From Hemicentrotus pulcherrimus (taxonomy: Eukaryota > Echinodermata > Echinoidea > Camarodonta > Strongylocentrotidae): a DNA stretch of 13,795 nt. Where the stretch lies: contig BEXV01000613.1 in assembly GCA_003118195.1 (NCBI GenBank), positions 122,392 through 136,186 on the forward strand, given 5' to 3'. The notes below the pieces were generated by a model, which saw nothing but the letters and a program-made list of their open reading frames with translations, searched no databases and was not told the origin of the DNA. Below, piece after piece: positions 1 to 13,795 of the stretch. How positions within the stretch are numbered: the first letter of the stretch is position 1; each line of letters opens with the position of its first letter. The translations under genes and the position numbers were made by a program.

Positions 1-155
1 GGGGGGTAATTTTCCGGGGGGTAATTGTCCTTGGGGGGTAATTGTCCTCGGGGGGTGATTCTCCGGGGGGTAATTTTCCGGGGGGTAATCGTACTACAGG
101 GGTAGTTTTCCGGGGGTAATTGCCCGGGGGGTGATTGCCCAGGGGGTAATTGTCC
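1..155. repeat. G-rich minisatellite, about ten units
   Basis: Runs of 4-6 G begin at 1, 16, 33, 50, 65, 80, 99, 112, 126 and 142, each followed by a variant of TAATTNTCC. Units are 13-19 bp, most often 15 or 17. The array probably continues upstream of the window. It lies in the intron before the first visible RET exon. Confidence 0.9.
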
Positions 156-415
156 TGATACGTATCGGGGAATGTAGGTAAAACAATTTTTTCCCCTTTT
201 TATAATATATTTTCATGTAATTAAGGATTTCAGACCGCTCCATACCATAAAAACTAACAATATTAGCATTCGGTTACAAGCTAATAATGCTCACCAAATT
301 TTATTTCTTTATCATTTCTTATGAGAAAAAAAATCTAGCCTGCAGTCGTCTTTTGTTTAAAACAATGATGTGTTTCTATATTTTCTGATGTTGTTATGTG
401 GCCATGGTCACAAAG
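156..415. other. Intron sequence upstream of the first visible exon
   Basis: AT-rich unique sequence between the minisatellite and the first exon. No exon, RNA gene or mobile element is visible. The 3' splice site at its end is either AG 414-415 or AG 421-422. Confidence 0.6.
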
Positions 416-12888
<12,473 letters not shown>

Positions 12889-13205
12889 CAATCTGAAGGG
12901 GCTCTACTTTTTTCGCATAATTTATTGGATTCATCTGGTTTGAACTGCTGACTTTGGAGGTAATATCACTTTCAACGGAATATTGGATCATTTATGAGCT
13001 TAATGTTATCGTTTATACCTCACATTAGAGAGGTCTATTTGGATTGTAATCAGGCCTACAGAGCTTCGTAACCTCGGGGAAAATGCCTTAGCTCAGAGGA
13101 AGCAGGCCCCGAAAATGCCCAGTACCCAAAGCGCTAGCAAATTTTGAGATTGCCTGAGAGTTTCGAGCTCCACCAGCCGCACAACGGATCTTGAGAATCG
13201 TACGG
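12889..13205 (+). other. Presumed RET 3' UTR or flank
   Basis: Non-coding sequence directly after the stop codon. No polyadenylation signal AATAAA occurs until 13217-13222, and no other gene is visible. Confidence 0.5.
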
Positions 13206-13349
13206 CGCTGCTTAAGAATAAAAAAGTGACCTAGATAAAAGGGAAGGAACTATTGGTGTTCAACTAACAACAAGCACAGGAAGGAGAGATTAAGTTGGAT
13301 CGATTTTTCAAGAAAAACTACCTCACAATAATTGGACTGTATACAAACA
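13206..13349 (+). repeat. Direct tandem duplication, unit 1
   Basis: Matches 13374-13520 at an offset of about 167 bp, sharing AACTATTGGTGT, AACAACAAGCACA, GGATCGATTTT and AATTGGACTGTA blocks. It carries the first AATAAA. Confidence 0.85.
13217..13222 (+). promoter_or_regulatory. Candidate polyadenylation signal AATAAA
   Basis: First AATAAA after the stop codon, about 330 bases downstream. Further copies occur at 13459-13464 and 13514-13519, so which is used cannot be told. Confidence 0.4.
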
Positions 13350-13373
13350 ACGAATGATTCTCCATAAACGAGA

Positions 13374-13520
13374 GTTGCTGAGAATATAAAGAGTGGCCTA
13401 GATAAGTGAACAGAAACTATTGGTGTGTAACTATAAACAACAAGCACATGAGGCAGAGAATAAATCGGATCGATTTTCAAGAAAAAAAACTACATCATAA
13501 GAATTGGACTGTAAATAAAC
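13374..13520 (+). repeat. Direct tandem duplication, unit 2
   Basis: Second copy of the unit at 13206-13349, diverged by point changes and small indels. It carries two further AATAAA hexamers. Confidence 0.85.
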
Positions 13521-13795
13521 CCCGCCCCCCCTCCCACTCAGTGTTATATAGGGTACGCATATTCTCGTTCCCTCTTTTTGAAAGCACCCCCTATCAGAGG
13601 ACCGCCAACATTTCCGAACCCCCTTTCGCGGGCTTATCGCGGGCTTTTCCTGCCTTGGAGACCCCCCTAAATCAGGAAAAATGCTCAATGTACCCCCCTT
13701 AACTCGGAATAACTTCTCAGGAGTCCAAAGGGATGAGAGAAAAAAAAAAGGACAAAGAAATCTCCTGGTGAAAAGTCAAATACACCCTTTTTTTT
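13521..13795. other. Downstream flank, C-rich
   Basis: C-run-rich sequence with two close copies of TCGCGGGCTT at about 13626-13646. Short ORFs on both strands here have no domain. No gene is supported. Confidence 0.5.

Noticed and set aside
13406..13702. 98-codon plus-strand ORF and overlapping minus ORFs near the end
   Set aside because: They run through the tandem duplication and C-rich flank and show no domain or splice-consistent structure.

Overview
The window is a stretch of an animal genome carrying one gene on the + strand: the 3' half of a receptor tyrosine kinase gene orthologous to RET, the GDNF-family receptor. Exons are short (41-293 bp), separated by AT-rich introns of about 0.36-1.8 kb with animal-type splice sites. 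The reading frame can be followed through 13 exons to a stop codon at 12886-12888. The compact introns, divergent but unmistakable RET protein, tRNA-derived SINE, MITE-like repeats and simple repeats suggest a marine invertebrate. An echinoderm or other invertebrate deuterostome is my guess, with low confidence.

Layout. 1-155: G-rich minisatellite. 416(or 423)-634: cysteine-rich domain. 1115-1288: rest of the extracellular cysteine cluster. 1941-2233: last extracellular cysteines, transmembrane helix and juxtamembrane segment. 3155-3302: glycine loop and catalytic lysine. 4676-4786: helix C. 5189-5427: hinge and kinase insert. 7186-7308: HRD and DFG catalytic core. 7889-7959, 8418-8458 and 8817-8913: C-lobe. 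10486-10585: end of the kinase fold. 11786-11897: tail with a YLDL docking tyrosine. 12818-12888: short terminal coding exon, followed by the presumed 3' UTR and flank. The signal peptide, cadherin-like domains and promoter must lie upstream of position 1.

Splice phases and several exon lengths (148, 123, 71 and 100 bp) match human RET exons 12, 15, 16 and 18 as I remember them. Human exon 17 is split in two here (41+97=138 bp), and the intron between human exons 8 and 9 is absent. The main points of interest are a probable GC-AG intron after the exon 18 equivalent, a NAGNAG acceptor before the exon 12 equivalent, an open read-through of the last intron that parallels how human RET9 is made, a very short C-terminal tail, and a cysteine at the kinase solvent front where human RET has serine. 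The introns hold a foldback element, a small TTAACYC repeat family, an inverted pair of diverged repeats around exons 15-19, a tRNA-like SINE, a CpG-rich patch and several microsatellites. I see no second protein-coding gene, and no wholly new system.
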